A program made the translations under genes and the position numbers. Of a stretch of DNA of 64,000 nt, positions 21,711 to 33,566 are shown one piece after another. The notes under the pieces were generated by a model that was not told where the DNA came from, did no database searches, and saw only the letters and a list, made by a program, of their open reading frames with translations. How positions within the stretch are numbered: position 1 is the stretch's first letter; each line of letters opens with the position of its first letter. The DNA comes from Dactylonectria macrodidyma (taxonomy: Eukaryota > Ascomycota > Sordariomycetes > Hypocreales > Nectriaceae): assembly GCA_020744425.1 (NCBI GenBank), contig JAGMUV010000005.1:682001-746000 (forward strand), written 5' to 3'.

Positions 21711-24177
21711 TTGGCAAAGGTATTGCCGGATGAAAGAGCTTGATTTGTCCACACACATGGGGCTTCTTGTGCAGAAAAAAAAAGAGAGGGTCCTCGCTTG
21801 GAATTTCTCGCACCAAGATGTGCATACTTAATACGGACAAGTGGACGCGGAATTTGACATGGAAGCCAGTAGGCCGGCGTCCACACGGCGTCACCTGGCC
21901 GCGTCGACGCCGGAGAAGTTGCTAGAACCGTTTTTGCGCAACGTCATTGATGAACCGGCCACAGGGAGCGTTTCACGGTCTCAGAAGCGTGGCGTCGGCA
22001 TGAAACCGAAAATAATAATAAGAGAGACGAATGGGGCTTGGCCGTTGCGCGGCATACCAACGCATCTTGGCCTTTGGCGTCCGCAGGTGGCGCCGACGCT
22101 AGACGACATTTCTTGCTCTGTGTTTGTTCTGTGGAAGCAAGTTTTCACAGCTAGACAGGAATGAAGCTTTCAAAAGATAGAAACATGTGCGACGCGTGAA
22201 TCGAGGGAGCTGCCGAGGCTTGGGCCAGAGAAAGCTTGTCTAGATAGAGAAGGGCGACCCGGTTGTTGAATTGTAGACATGATCGTCGTGGCTACTGACT
22301 TGATAGCTGTCCACATAACGTGGCAGCTTTCTGTCGTGCATTCCGTCTACGGCCCAGTTTTTGTTTTCAGATGCTGCAAAGGTCCTTAGACCATATTACG
22401 TAGTATCCCTCTTGTGGAGAGTTGATTTCATCATGGTTGACTGAGGTGCATCATGCACGTCCACTGTAAGAACGATAATCCCCCGGCGTGAAAGAGGTGA
22501 AAAGCACGACATCGAGAGGTCGAGCACATCACACGGCAGGGGCTGTGGGTTTGGACAACATCTCCCCCAGAGTCATGTGGAGGAGCTCGCTTCCTTGGCA
22601 GCATCTGGGCGGCAAACGAGGAACCAAATTCGATGGGGACTTTGGGATCAGCCCCCTTCGCGATCGGGGGTTTTGCTCATCCTTTCCATGATGGGAGGAG
22701 CTGGCATTCGTGGTGGGTTTTGATGGGCCAGAGAGAGAGGGGGAGAAGAGATGGGCCATTCGTTTACCATGACGCCGTATTGAATACTGTTTTTTTTCGT
22801 ATGCCTTCCATGGTGACGGGGATGCATGCTTCTTTCACACACAGTGTCCCGGTACGTACGTTGTGATTCACATCCGGGATGGTGACCCTGGATCTCGTGT
22901 TGTTTAGATACGCTTTTGGCGTTTCATTGTTCTCATGGCCGTGTGAGCGAGCAAGGGGTGCCAAAGAGCGGACTGTGTGGATATGTTGGGGTCACCATCT
23001 ACAAAGTGCCTTACCACCTGAGTGCAGGTAGCACTGCGAGAGAGCACCATGTTCGGCTCCGCCCGGGTCATGCCCCGTATACCAACGTGATGCTAATATC
23101 AATGCAATGATACCAAGGCCATGACCGCCGTTCCTTCGTCCATCCAAAGGATCCCACTGCGTACTAATCATGTACGAAATACTACGTAAGGTACTACGCA
23201 GTAAACAAAAACACACAGGGGCTGCTCGTCTCTGTCCACCAGCAAAGACAATCGGCAGATGGTTGGCCGCTCCATCCGCCTACCAAGGAACGGCCGCTGC
23301 CACGCATCCCCGATTTTGGGTCCCGATCGGGCGACGTGAAACGAGGAATGGCGCCCTCGGGGCCAAGGAAGGGGCAGACTTTGGGGGGAGGGAAAAATCT
23401 CGGTAGGGTTTGGAACTGTTCCTCGGGAGCCCGTCCAGCGCTGTCAGTGGCTGCCAGGGCGGGCTCGGTGGCGGCGCCTCCCCCTGGCGGACAGCTGCAG
23501 GGCACTGGCGTTCCGGGCACCACCCCTGCAAGGCCTTGTCGCGGATCATGTTCAGCTGCTGGCCGGGCCCCTGGCATGGGAGGATACCTTGCACTGGCTG
23601 GCTGCTGGGCAGTGGATTGGACGGTCAGTAGATGGTCAGTGGACTGGCACTGGGTGGATGCCCTGTGGGTAAACCCTCAAGCCCTGGCATCGCCAGAGGT
23701 GAATCAGCGCTTGCCCCCTTCTCCACGCCTGAGCTGGGACCCGCTTGGGGCCTTGGCCGCTAGACGGCTCTCTTTGGTCTCTGCTACGTACCCCAAATCA
23801 CCCCCTTTCAGAGGCTCGGCAGGGAAGCAGGTACCGCTGGTGGCCAAGCCGGGTAGACGCATCCCATCGGGGCACACCAACCTCACTTGCCTTGCCAGGC
23901 CTTGTCCACCTCCACCTCGTTCATCCTGTCGTCCCTGAAAAGTCTTTGTCGACGCGTTTGCTATTTGTTTCTTTCTTCTCCTCTTCTTCTCCACCACATT
24001 CGTTCCGGTCCTAAAACTGCTTCGTGCCCTCTCCTAAGTCTGCCTGCTCTCCCTCTTGACTTTTACCTCTGTTGGGACTCTCTCGTTTTTGCCCTGCTTT
24101 GCGTGTCATTCACCCAAAAGCACCACCCGCCAATCCTACCCTCGTTCACTGTTCGAATCGGGGAAGAAGAGCTCCCT

Positions 24178-24189
24178 ATGCTCACCTAG
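24178..24189 (+). promoter_or_regulatory. Possible minimal uORF in the channel-gene leader
   Basis: ATG plus two codons and TAG, about 400 nt before the main ATG. It matters only if transcription starts upstream of it, which is unknown. Confidence 0.2.
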
Positions 24190-24590
24190 CATCTACCTGT
24201 CGCATTGTCCTAGTTTCCTCAGCATCTGAATCTCTCACGCATTGGGTTTGGGATCCCACACACGCCTGGAGCGAGCCTTCGGCGCAAACACCCACACGGC
24301 GGCACAGAAGCTGTCGTCACCCTTCGAGAGCGGATTTGACATCCCCTCACCGTTTCTTTTCTAGCTCGGTCCTGGTCATCCTGTTGTAACGTTGCGAGTT
24401 TCGCATTCTTCTTTTGGCTTGGCCTTGCACGTCAAGTCCCTCCCGAGTCTCATCTACGACCACGTTCCTCAACACACAGATCTACACGATCCGATACGTT
24501 GCGCTCCGACACCTGCGCTCCGTCCGCCCCCCCTTACCCGCACCATCTGTCTGAACCCCCCGGTGGAGTACAGACAAACATAAATCCATC

Positions 24591-27398
24591 ATGGTTAATC
24601 GCAATGCGTCACTCTCCCCTCGCAACTCCGGCTTCATACAACTTGGAGGTGCTCGCGACATGGCCGACGGTATTCAGCTCACCACGGTGAAGAGCAATGC
24701 CTCTATCAAATCCTCCCACACTGGTCATCGCAAGGCTGGACCCAACTCGAACACCTTTGATACCGAATCTCGTGTTGAAAACGAAAAGAGTGGCCATCAT
24801 GGTCACCGTGGCCGCCGGCGGAAGCTCGATGAGGATGGCCTCTCCCGTTCCAACACTGGCGACGAGGCTTCTCTGAATGCCATGGGCCGACTCTACAACA
24901 AAATCGTTGGATTCTCAGTCGTAACGCGGTATCTCGTCTACGTTGTCCCCGTCAGTCTTCTTCTCGCTGTCCCCATCATCGTCCTTGCAGTCATGGACAA
25001 GAAGGAGGAACCCCGGGTGGGTGCCGTCTCTACATCTAAGTCAAGCACCAAGGACCACGGACCTTCCTTGTACGACGTCTTTCTCTGGGTCCAAATTATG
25101 TGGCTCTCGCTTTGGGCCGCAAAAGTTGTGGCATGGTTCCTGCCTGGTGCCTTCATGTTCTTTTGCGGCGTGGTCAGCATGGGTACTCGCAAGTACGCAA
25201 CCGTTCTCAGCAACCTCATTCTGCCATTTTCCTTCTTCTTTTGGGCCCTAGGATCCTACGTCACATTCCAAGCTCTTTTCAAAGACTTCAGGAGCTCTTT
25301 CAAGAAGGGCGATACTACCGCAGACCCTGTTGTTTGGTGCCAGAACATGAGCCGTGTCCTCGGAGCATTGTTCGTGTCATCGGCAGTCTTCCTTGGCGAA
25401 AAGGCTATAGTTCAGCTGATCGGTATCTCGTACCACCAACGGTCTTTTGCCAACCGAATCAAGGCGTCGAAGCGCGAAATTCACCTGCTTGGGCTGCTTT
25501 ATGATGCCTCTCGCACCCTGTTTCCCATGTACTGCCCCGAGTTTGCGGACGAGGACTACGTCATCAATGATAGTATCGAGATGATGCTCCGAGGCAAGAA
25601 GAGCCACAAGCGGTCCGGCTCTGCCACCCCCATGAGGCTCATTGGAGACGTCGGCCGCATCGGAGACAAGGTCACATCCGTCTTTGGCAACATTGCATCA
25701 GAAATTACTGGCAAGCAAGTCTTCAACCCCAACTCCGCCCACTCCATCGTTCTCGAGGCCCTAGAGAAGAAGACATCGTCCGAGGCTTTGGCTCGTCGTA
25801 TTTGGATGTCATTCGTTGTGGAGAACCATAACTCGCTCGTGGTCGATGACTTTCAAGAAGTGCTCGGCCCTGCCTACAAAGATGAAGCCGAAGAAGCATT
25901 CTACGCCATTGACAATGACGAGAACGGCGACATTAGTCTCGACGAAATGGTCATTAAGGTTACCGAAATGGGAACGGAGCGAAAGGCCATTGGTGAAGGC
26001 ATGAAGGACATTGGTCAAGCTCTGCGAGTCTTTGATAAGGTCCTATTGTTCCTTGTTTTGTTGATTGTCATATTCATTTTCCGTAAGTCACTCCTGGCCA
26101 AATCCCTTGACTGTGCTAACGGTATCTCTAGTCATCTTCTTCAAGAGTACTTTCGTCACCACCCTCACCGCTGCCGGAACCACACTTCTCTCGCTCTCGT
26201 TTGTTTTTGCCGTTACCTGCCAGGAATTCCTGGGCTCTTGCATCTTCTTGTTCGTCAAGCATCCATACGATGTTGGTGACCGAGTCGAGATCACTGCCAC
26301 CACCATGGTCGTTAACAAGATTTCCCTTCTCTACACTGTCTTTCACCGCGGCAACAACCAAGTGGTTCAGGTTAGTTTTCAATTATTCAACGCACCTCGA
26401 GGTGAGCGTAGGCTGACGATTTGTAGATCCCCAACATTCAACTCAATAACCTTTGGATTGAAAACGTCTCTCGCAGCAAGTCCATGAGTGAGACCATCGA
26501 AGTCAATGTCTCTTTCGACACAACGTTCGAGGATATTGAACTCCTTCGCTTGGAGATGGAGAAGTTCGTCCGGGCTCCCGAAAACTCGCGTGACTTCCAA
26601 CCTGAATTGAAGATTGATGTTGGTGGTGTGGGTGACCTGGACAAGCTCCTTCTCAAGGTCGACATCAAGCACAAGTCGAACTGGCATAACGCTGCAGTTC
26701 GAGCTAACCGCCGCTCCAAGTTCATGTGCGCACTGGCTCTGGCTTTGAAGAAGGTTCCCATCAACGCCCCTGGTGGTGGTGGCGAGCCTCTTGGCGGCCC
26801 TACCAACCCTACGTACTCGGTTGCGGTTAGCGATGAGTTTGCCAGCAAGAGCCGTGGTGATGCCGAGAAGGACAAAGACGCGGCCCGCTTGGTCCCGACT
26901 CGCAGCAAGGAGCCGTCTCAGGAAAGCGAAAAGGCAGCTATCCAGGAGCTCGGTACTCGTCACGTGGCACCAGAGAATGCTGCTCCGTGGGATAACCGAG
27001 ACGACCTGACTCTTGGCTCCGACGATCAGAACCGTCATAGGGATGTTGAGACCTTGCGCCACAGCCTCAAGCGGGACAGCACTCGTGGCCGTCGCAAAGC
27101 CGGCGAGACCCTTCCTGGTTTGAGCTTGGAAACGCCACCTAGGCCCAGCATTTCCGTGAGACACCCTAGCCCTAGGAGCCCAATGCGTAGCCCATTCGAC
27201 GAGGAAGCTGAGACGGGTATGGGCGCAACTCCTTATCACTCCAACCTCTCTGCAGGCCCGTCAGGTGGTTCCGCTGGGTACCAGTCCTATGGTTCAGCCA
27301 ATTCTGGTAGCCAGGTCAATGTGCCCAACCCTCTGCAGCCCACGGCATCGCAACAGAAGGGACCGCCCAAAGGACAGCCGCCAGCTGGCCAGCATTAG
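24591..27398 (+). CDS. EF-hand mechanosensitive ion channel (MscS type, Msy1/Msy2-like)
   Basis: Exons are 24591-26082, 26132-26370 and 26427-27398 (introns of 49 and 56 nt), giving 900 residues. Hydrophobic segments occur at about 110-130, 155-205 and 215-275. A canonical EF-hand loop DNDENGDISLDE lies at 441-452. The MscS pore helix and beta domain follow (FFKSTFVTTLTAAG, then GTTLLSLSF and FLFVKHPYDVGDRVEI). The C-terminal 200 residues are Ser/Pro/Gly-rich and disordered. In fission yeast, proteins with this exact architecture sit in the ER/nuclear envelope and control calcium entry after hypo-osmotic shock; the same role is inferred here. The second exon codes for the most conserved part. 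A long pyrimidine-rich leader precedes the ATG. Confidence 0.92.
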
Positions 27399-27743
27399 TG
27401 GCCTTGAAGACGATTAGGAAGAGGCGGTGTGTAACAACCGCGGGGAGACTACCCCTTAGACTTGGATTTGCGAATTTCTTTGAGGTGTAACTGGGAACAT
27501 GTTTGGAGAGGGAGGCCCTCTCCCGCGACAGAATGATTGGGCATTCCGCTCGAGAAGAAATGGGCGGTGGGTATGTTTGGAATTACGAAAAGGGTGTTCA
27601 TTCAACCCTAGGATTGCCACTGTGTTGAGCATCCCACACATTTTACGAAGTTAAGATATTAGAATATCAATTATTATTTGATCAAGGTCATGGTCGTATA
27701 ACTAGACCCGACGTGAACGAATCATGCAAATCATTATGACATG
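27399..27743. other. Convergent 3' spacer
   Basis: A 345-bp tail-to-tail gap between the channel and hydrolase genes; an AT-rich stretch near 27650-27700 may serve polyadenylation. Nothing else is seen. Confidence 0.6.
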
Positions 27744-28965
27744 TCAGCATATGTGCTCAGGCGGGGGTACCGCGCCATCCTTGGCCCCCAGGTCGGTCTT
27801 GAGAGTTCTGCCAAACAGCTCGAGGAGAATTTCGAAGCAGACCTTGGTGATGGCCGGGTCGTAGCGGCCCTTGCTGAGCTCGTCGCGAATGAAGGCGTGC
27901 TGGGCCCACGCGAACTCGTGGAAGCTGGTGACAATGCCGGCTTCGCGAAGCTTGGCGCGAATAAGGTCGCGGCCAGCGTCAGGAACGTGTGTGTCCTTGA
28001 CACCAAAGATCATGGCGACTTCACCTTTAAAGTTAGCGAAAAGGTCGAGAGTGTGATTGCTGTTGGGCGGCGGGGTGGAGGAGGTGTTGGCGGCCGTGTA
28101 GGGACCGAGAGTGCGGGAGTGGATGTCCGTGGCGAAGTAAGAAACGCAGGCTGTTATGCGAGGGTCAAGCTGCAGGAGGGAGTGAGTATTGATGCATCGT
28201 AATGCAGGCTGTATGCTGTCGTATGTGGGCGGTGGGAGAGACATACAGCAGCGCGGACAGCGAGATGACCTCCGAGACACATGCCCGTGGCGCCGATGAG
28301 GCCGGTGCAGGTCGGGAGGGAAAGGAGGGCGTCGACGGTGGCGTAAGAATCGGCATCGTAGGACTCAAGGGTCTAAGAGAGAATGCGCTATTAGATTGGG
28401 CTAGAATGAGCACTGAGATGCCAAGGGGAGTTACCTTTTCAATCTTATACTGGTTGCCGCGGTCCGTGTCTTCGACGTCGTACTTCAGAGCCTCTGGGCC
28501 GGTGAAGTCATGGTATGAGGAGGGAGCAGCGACAATGTATCCCTGTCCGGCAATCTGGCGGGCAAAACGGGCGACAGGGCCGGTGACTAAATTAGGAGTT
28601 AATCAACGTGGATGCTGCATCATCGAGGTCTGTCCTTAAAGCGAGGAGCGTAGGACTATCTATGTCTGGCGTACCCTGGTAGATCTCACTGAAGAGACAG
28701 ACGCCGGGGAAGCGACTGAAAGAGGATTAGTTTTCTCGCGGTGTCATGGGTTGTGTGCGAGGAGAGGACATACGCGTTGGGGTATCCAGGAATTGAAGGA
28801 TGGAATAGGAAAATGCCTGGTCATGGTTGTAAGCAGGAGATGTGAGACATATGAGATCAAGTCCCTGAGTGAGGAGTGAGGGGCAAGCATGGGAGACGCA
28901 CGCATGGAGCTGTCCTTGCCATTGGCGGTCGTGGGCACGTCGACGTGGGATTCTTTGATCAGCAT
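27744..28965 (-). CDS. Dienelactone hydrolase family protein
   Basis: Six exons on the minus strand: 28965-28902, 28816-28774, 28715-28675, 28586-28435, 28372-28247 and 28169-27744 (introns of 85, 58, 88, 62 and 77 nt). They join in frame to 283 residues. The protein has the alpha/beta-hydrolase layout of dienelactone hydrolase: a strand with FHPSIPGYPNARFPGV and FSEIYQ, the nucleophile elbow GATGMCLGGH (Cys132), an acid in GVKDTHVP (Asp201) and the catalytic His in WAQHAFIRDE (His233). This Cys-Asp-His triad hydrolyses dienelactones in aromatic breakdown, but many fungal members have unknown substrates. Five introns in 850 coding bases is dense for this window. Cytosolic location is inferred from the lack of a signal peptide. 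Confidence 0.92.
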
Positions 28966-29231
28966 GATGACTACTGCTTATTGGGGGTTTCACTGGGGAG
29001 AGATGTTCGATAGTGGGATGAGTTTGCCGGTTCCTGGAGGTTTGTTCCGGTATAGGTGAGGGCGTTGAGAATAACTTGACCCTCGAAGCTCATGAATTCG
29101 AAGTGCCCCTCGGTCCTCGGTGGGTCCTTATTTCCAAGACACTCTAGCTTCTAATTGGTGGAGATCCTTCCCGCTCTCGCCGCCATCGCCGCCGCCACGG
29201 TCCAGCTCCCCGCTAGAACAGGAACTTGCTA

Positions 29232-29524
29232 CAGAGGACCATTTCAAAAAGTCTTTGCCTACGCGGCAAAGCCACATTTTGCTTTTTCTTATGAAAAGAA
29301 CATTAGGTACATGTTACACATATTAGCACTAAACTAGGCCCTGTATTATGGCATATTTAGTCACTAGCTAGCTATAATATAGGTCTAATACTACTAAAAC
29401 TGCAGTAAATTTAGCAGATAATAGCCTGTAACGACATGAGGCTGAATGTATTGTCAAGTATCTAGCAAAGGTTCGAGGGTGTGGCGTCCTTAGCGTGGGC
29501 AAAGACTTTTGAAATGGTCCTCCG
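29232..29524. mobile_element. MITE, family 2, TA-flanked
   Basis: The terminal inverted repeats are about 33 bp. The left end starts CAGAGGACCATTTCAAAAAG and the right end reverse-complemented starts CGGAGGACCATTTCAAAAG; both continue with TCTTTGCCyACGC. TA stands on both sides (29230-29231 and 29525-29526), the mark of Tc1/mariner-type insertion. The AT-rich core of about 225 bp codes for nothing, so it would depend on a transposase elsewhere. Its ends are unrelated to family 1. Confidence 0.8.
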
Positions 29525-30394
29525 TACCCGAGACGGAGCCCGGAGACGGACCGACATTGGAGGGGGTGTCAAAGTATGCCGGAGACGGGAAAACCAACGC
29601 TTCCGGCAGGCCGCCACACCGGGAACAGCTTGCCAACGTCCCTGAAAGCACATGATGGTACGAATACGGACACCTATGCTCGAGGGACATGCGTCGGAAG
29701 AGGGACATGCACATGCACGCGCGCAGGCACATGCAGGACGAGACAATGACAGCTCGCTGGCCTGTGCGTGGAGGGTGCGGCAAGAGGACACAGAAAGGCA
29801 CGCGGCGCAAAAGGTTGTGCGATAACAGGGCATGGCCTGGTAAGTTAAGGTCCCTTGATAACATGGAATAAAGTCGATGACAGCAGTGACGACGATTGTG
29901 CCGGCGCTTTGGGGAAGCTAATGTAGGTACCTCCTTGCTGCTGTGCGTTGGTTTCCCTGTTTTTTTTTTTTTTTTTTTTTACTGCTGGATCTCAGGGGGA
30001 ACCTCTGATGCCTCTGCTGTAAACTTGGGAAAAAATGACCACTGTGCTGGCTAGGATGAGGGGGCTTATTGTGTGCGAACCCCCCCCCCCCGTGGAGTGG
30101 CTGGTCTAGGTGGTCCCGCGGTCCGCCAGTACGTACCTGGTTGGTCGGCTGCTCGACATCACAAGGATCTCGGGTAGTCTCCAGTACTCTGTGTCCAGGT
30201 GGTCACTTCACAACATTTTGGCATCGCTCGCTCAGGTCGTCCCACGCATTTCCCTTTGCGTCTTCTCACTCACGCCTCTCCCCCCTCCCCCCAAAAACGA
30301 CCAGGCGCCCACCAAATCCAATCCCTTCTGCCTGCATTCGACAGATCGACGACTATATCCGCCACCTGCTGCGTCTGTCAGGATTTCTCGACTC

Positions 30395-30418
30395 ATGCTG
30401 GTCCCGAGCTTCCTGTAG
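30395..30418 (+). promoter_or_regulatory. Possible uORF in the SEY1 leader
   Basis: ATG to TAG encoding seven residues (MLVPSFL), ending 74 nt before the SEY1 start and out of frame with it. Its use depends on where transcription begins. Confidence 0.3.
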
Positions 30419-30492
30419 TTCTCTCTCTCTCTCTCTTCTCCACCGCCTCTCTCTTCCGATTTCCAACTTTTTGATACTGCACCGTCGCCATC

Positions 30493-33316
30493 ATGAACGG
30501 CCACTTCTCTGCCGTCGGCGAACAGCTGGCGCCCGGCAGCTACGAGCATGGAGTCCAGGTCGTTGACGAGGAGAAGGATTTCAAGTAAGTCTACGCCCAT
30601 ATCCACCACTGTCATTGTGTCTCTATTTGTCCATCACCTGTCGACGTCGCCTCTTCTTCCGTCCCTGTGTTGTCATGATGACAGTTGTCCCCTTGATAAG
30701 CTGCTAACTCTCTTGCGCAGCGACAACCTCAATGAATACCTCCAGCTTACCGACGTCGCCGACGCTGGCTTCAACTATCACCTCATCTCCGTCTTCGGTT
30801 CCCAGTCCACCGGCAAGTCTACCCTGCTGAATAACCTCTTTGGCACCGAGTTCTCCGTCATGTCTGAGACGGAGCGCCGACAGACCACCAAGGGTATCTG
30901 GATGTCCAAGAACAAGCGCGAGGAAAGCGCCGGCACCAAGATGGCCGACAACATCCTCGTCATGGACGTTGAAGGCACAGACGGTCGCGAGCGCGGCGAG
31001 GACCAGGACTTTGAGCGCAAGAGCGCCCTGTTTGCGCTCGCCACTAGCGAGGTCTTGATCCTCAACATCTGGGAACACCAGGTCGGTCTGTACCAGGGCG
31101 CCAACATGGGCTTGCTCAAGACTGTCTTCGAGGTCAACCTGCAGCTCTTCCTCAAGGACAAACAGTAGGATTTCCACCCTTTGCCGGTACTCTGCGAAAC
31201 TCTGGGGCGCTGACATGTGCTCACTTAGATCTACCCCGAGATCCCTCCTCTTCTTCGTTATCCGAGATCATCTCGGCACCACACCGCTTGCCAACCTCCG
31301 AACCACCCTCACCCAGGATCTGACCAAGATCTGGTCCTCTATCTCAAAGCCTCAGGGCCTCGAGCAATCGCGCATCGAAGACTACTTCGACTTTGGCTTC
31401 GCCGCACTCCCCCACAAGATTTTGCAGGGCGACAAGTTCACCCAGGAGGTCCAGGTCCTAGGATCGAGATTCGTTGCAGGAAATCGCAGTGGCAAAGGTG
31501 ACCAGGAACTTGAGGGTGGCCTCTTCCTTCCCGAGTACCACCGGAGGATCCCTGCGGATGGCTTTTCCATATATGCTGAGGGCATTTGGGACCAGATTGT
31601 CAACAACAAAGATCTTGATCTGCCGACTCAGCAGGAGCTCCTGGCCCAGTTCCGTTGCGACGAGATTTCCAGGGAGGTTCTGATCAACTTCGACCTGGTC
31701 GTTGCCCCCCTGGAGGAGAAACAAGCCGAGGCCTCCAAGCTTGGAATCGCCACCGTTCTGCCCGACCTCGGTGCATCTGGAAAGGGAGCTCGTGAGAAGT
31801 GTATCCAGGCTTTCGAGACGCAAGCGAGCCGGTACCACAAGGGCGTCTACACCCGCAAGAGACAGGAGCTAGAAGGGAAAATTGATACCCGTCTCAAAGC
31901 TCTGTATCAGGGACAACTGGCCTTTGCCCACAAAGCGGGAGTCGCTGCTTTTAGCGAGGCTGTTACCAACAAGGTCAAGGCTGGACAGAAGGCGGGAGGC
32001 GCCTACGAGTTTGCTGAGATTGTCTCTAATGAGAAGCGCAAGACGGTGGAAATCTTCAAGGTTGAGGCGCAAAGTCTTTTCATCGAGGGCATCCCCTGGA
32101 CCAGCTTTGATTCGCAGTATTCCTTGTTTGAAAAGGACCTCGACGAGGTCAGCTCCAAGTTGCGAAAGGAGGAGATGCGACGCCTTGCGACGCGCGTGGA
32201 ACGATGGGTTAAGTCGCGCCTTGGTGAGGCCATTGGTTTGGAGTTCAACAAGCTGGGCACGGGCCGAGGAGGCTTGGGAGCTCCCGAAACCGGAGAAAAG
32301 CCCCCTACCGAGAAAGACCTCTGGGACAGAATCTGGAGCGCCTTCACGGGCATCGTCAAGGAGGCCGAGATCCGATTCGCTGACCGGGCAAAGAGCTTCG
32401 ATGCTAGCGATGCGGAGGTGCTGGTTGGTGCCTGGCGGTTGCGCCGGAAGAGCTGGAGCGCCTTGCGGGAGAAGATTGAGGAAGAGGTCATGGAAGGAAA
32501 TATCCTCATGAAGCTCAGAGAAAACTTTGAGGATAAGTTTAGGTATGACGACGCCGGTGTCCCGCGGATCTGGAGCCCTAGTGACGACATCGAGGGCATC
32601 TACACCAAGGCGAGGGAATCCACCCTCACACTCATCCCCCTTCTGTCGAGGTTCCGGTTATCTGAGACATATGCGCCGCCTAACCTGCCCGAGTTTATTG
32701 GATCGCAACCCCTCGGTGTTGAGGCTGGTGATGAAGAGGATCTGACGCCGATTGGAGGAATTGACGAGGAGGAGGGCAAGAGCCTGGAGGAGGAGATGAC
32801 CGTGCTGAGCGAGAGCAAGCGACAAGACCTGGTGGTCCGGTTCAAGAAGACGGCCGACGGTGTTTATGTCGAAGCCAAGCGAAGTGCTATCGGTGGTGTA
32901 GCCCAGATCCCATGGTACTTCTACGGGTTGCTCCTGGCTCTGGGCTGGAATGAGATCTTTATGGGTAAGTTGTCGACTAAAACTCGTTATGTTCAGGGAC
33001 CAACGTTTGCTAACACGTGTCTATAGTGCTACGCAACCCCGTTCTCTTCCTCCTGCTCATCTTCATCGCGGCGGGCACTTACCTTTCATACACACTCAAC
33101 CTCCTGGGGCCTATGATGCAGATGGGTAACGCTGCGGTGACCCAGGGTGTGGACATTGCCAAGCAGCAGCTCCGCGAGTTCATCGCCAACTCAGATACGG
33201 CGCGCCAGGCGCTGGCGATGCCTGCTCGCGACAGCGACAGTATCAGCATGGATACGCTGGACAGCCGGGGGAAGAAGGCCAACTCGACGGAGAGGGACGA
33301 CATTGACGACATCTGA
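30493..33316 (+). CDS. SEY1: Sey1, atlastin/RHD3-type GTPase for homotypic ER fusion
   Basis: Exons are 30493-30584, 30721-31164, 31229-32964 and 33027-33316 (introns of 136, 64 and 62 nt), joining to 853 residues, the usual size for fungal Sey1. The dynamin-like GTPase domain has the P-loop GSQSTGKS at 57-64, a switch region with [16 protein letters not shown] as G3 and the RD motif of G4 in [10 protein letters not shown] long helical-bundle region follows. Near the C terminus two closely spaced hydrophobic segments ([12 protein letters not shown] and [14 protein letters not shown]) form the membrane hairpin, with a short cytosolic tail. The protein tethers and fuses ER tubules. The last intron splits the two membrane segments. 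It converges on the RNase H2 gene with a 250-bp gap. Confidence 0.96.
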
Positions 33317-33566
33317 TGGCATGGGCGTTTTATATACATAGTCTCAAACCTCGCCGGGTATGATTAGCGAAACGAACAGGATATAATGTGTACTACGTAC
33401 TGAACTAAAAACGACACCTCTAATGCGCCGCCCAGTAGTGAAGCCCTTTCCCAGCCTTCATGGTTTTCGTCTTTTTTTGTACCTAACTCATATCCCAATA
33501 TCATTTATAGAGACAGGGTAAGCTCATGCCTATTTGTGGTGGTGTTTTTCTCCCCTCTAGGCACGA

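Larger units (their letters stand above)
19848..24590. other. Long non-coding spacer, 4.7 kb
   Basis: No gene is supported on either strand. It contains a relic element (20285-20430), short tandem repeats (21031-21121), MITE copy D (21509-21710) and, from about 23900, a C/T-rich leader typical of a long fungal 5' UTR for the channel gene. GC-rich frames of up to 200 codons around 23200-23940 lack motifs and consistent codon bias. Confidence 0.6.
28966..30492. other. Divergent spacer between hydrolase and SEY1
   Basis: This 1.5-kb region holds a 293-bp MITE (29232-29524), a T22 run (about 29960-29981), a C run (30079-30090), a CT microsatellite (about 30420-30437) and a small uORF in the SEY1 leader. 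No gene is supported. Confidence 0.6.

Noticed and set aside
23194..23938. GC-rich frames of up to 200 codons on both strands
   Set aside because: Low-complexity composition, no motifs, overlap of both strands; more likely promoter and leader sequence.
33536..33558. Single sequence resembling a MITE family 1 end
   Set aside because: No partner end was found within 300 bp on either side, and one side is RNH201 coding sequence; probably chance.
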